Source of the DNA: an uncultured Eubacterium sp.
GTDB taxonomy: Bacteria > Bacillota > Clostridia > Peptostreptococcales > Anaerovoracaceae
DNA: 14,000 bases
Assembly: GCA_946614405.1 (NCBI GenBank)
Contig: CAMOGZ010000013.1
Location: 1-14,000 of the forward strand
Reading direction: 5' to 3'
Both the position numbers and the translations under genes were made by a program. The notes under the pieces were generated by a model. That model was not told the origin of the DNA and ran no database searches. It saw only the letters and a list, made by a program, of their open reading frames with translations. Shown here in pieces: positions 13,949 to 14,000 of this stretch. Positions within the stretch are counted from its first letter, which is position 1; each line of letters starts with the position of its first letter.

Positions 13949-14000
13949 TGGTCGGAGAGACAGGATTTGAACCTGCGGCCACCTGACCCCCAGTCAGGTG
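13949..14000 (-). tRNA. tRNA-Pro(GGG), 3' part
   Basis: The minus strand reads an anticodon arm with stem CCTGA/TCAGG (13998-13994 and 13986-13982) and loop CTGGGGG, so the anticodon is GGG (13991-13989). Then come a variable region, a T arm GCAGG-TTCAAAT-CCTGT, the 3' acceptor strand CTCTCCG, the discriminator A and an encoded CCA at 13951-13949. The D arm and 5' acceptor strand are beyond the window. Confidence 0.93.

Noticed and set aside
13922-14000. tRNA-linked integration site
   Set aside because: No integrase and no second copy of the tRNA 3' end is visible in the window; the palindrome by the tRNA is a terminator.
1-14000. CRISPR array, IS element, toxin-antitoxin or phage defence module
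   Set aside because: No regularly spaced repeats, transposase motifs, terminal inverted repeats or defence-type nuclease/helicase genes were seen.

Overview
The window looks like a stretch of a Gram-positive anaerobe chromosome, most likely class Clostridia (Bacillota). The evidence is strong AGGAGG-type ribosome binding sites, a TatD-associated type radical SAM protein, an Mrp ATPase with an N-terminal Cys cluster, a ferredoxin-like protein, secreted proteins with signal peptides plus BIG2/Fn3-type wall modules, and no outer-membrane genes. I cannot name the genus. There is no transposase, integrase, phage structural gene or CRISPR array; it reads mostly as housekeeping plus cell-surface genes.

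Left block (1-2684, minus strand). Four genes run leftwards: rdgB (house-cleaning NTP pyrophosphatase), a YihY/BrkB membrane protein, a radical SAM enzyme of the TatD-linked type, and a DUF1287 protein cut by the window edge. They start from an AT-rich divergent promoter region (about 2690-2860). There, two mirror-image extended -10 promoters overlap a perfect 9-bp inverted repeat.

Single plus-strand gene (2861-4249). It encodes a secreted protein with Fn3-like and BIG2 modules and a C-terminal phage-endolysin type NlpC/P60 (Amidase_5-like) catalytic domain. It ends at a hairpin shared with the convergent operon on its right.

Middle block (4311-7101, minus strand). A compact operon runs in transcription order: a short Fe-S protein that looks like a shrunken FrhB/FdhB relative, 5-formyltetrahydrofolate cyclo-ligase, an AEC-family permease, and the Mrp Fe-S carrier ATPase.

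Gap 7102-7638. The middle operon has its own promoter here. Facing it, on the plus strand, is a near-consensus promoter (TTGACT-17-TAATAT) and a strong Shine-Dalgarno sequence, followed by about 350 bases with no recognisable gene. All three plus frames are partly open; one reads like a small protein broken by a TAG. This is the least explained part of the window.

Right block (7639-13835, minus strand). Four tightly spaced genes all encode exported proteins: an M14 metallocarboxypeptidase, an Amidase_3 zinc amidase, a subtilisin-family protease with BIG2 and Fn3-like modules, and an unrecognised helical, acidic-patch protein ending in an InlB-B-repeat-like module. One promoter upstream of the M14 gene and one hairpin after the last gene frame it as a single transcription unit. 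The likely role (inference) is peptidoglycan and surface-protein processing outside the membrane. At the far right edge is the 3' part of tRNA-Pro(GGG) on the minus strand, with its terminator.
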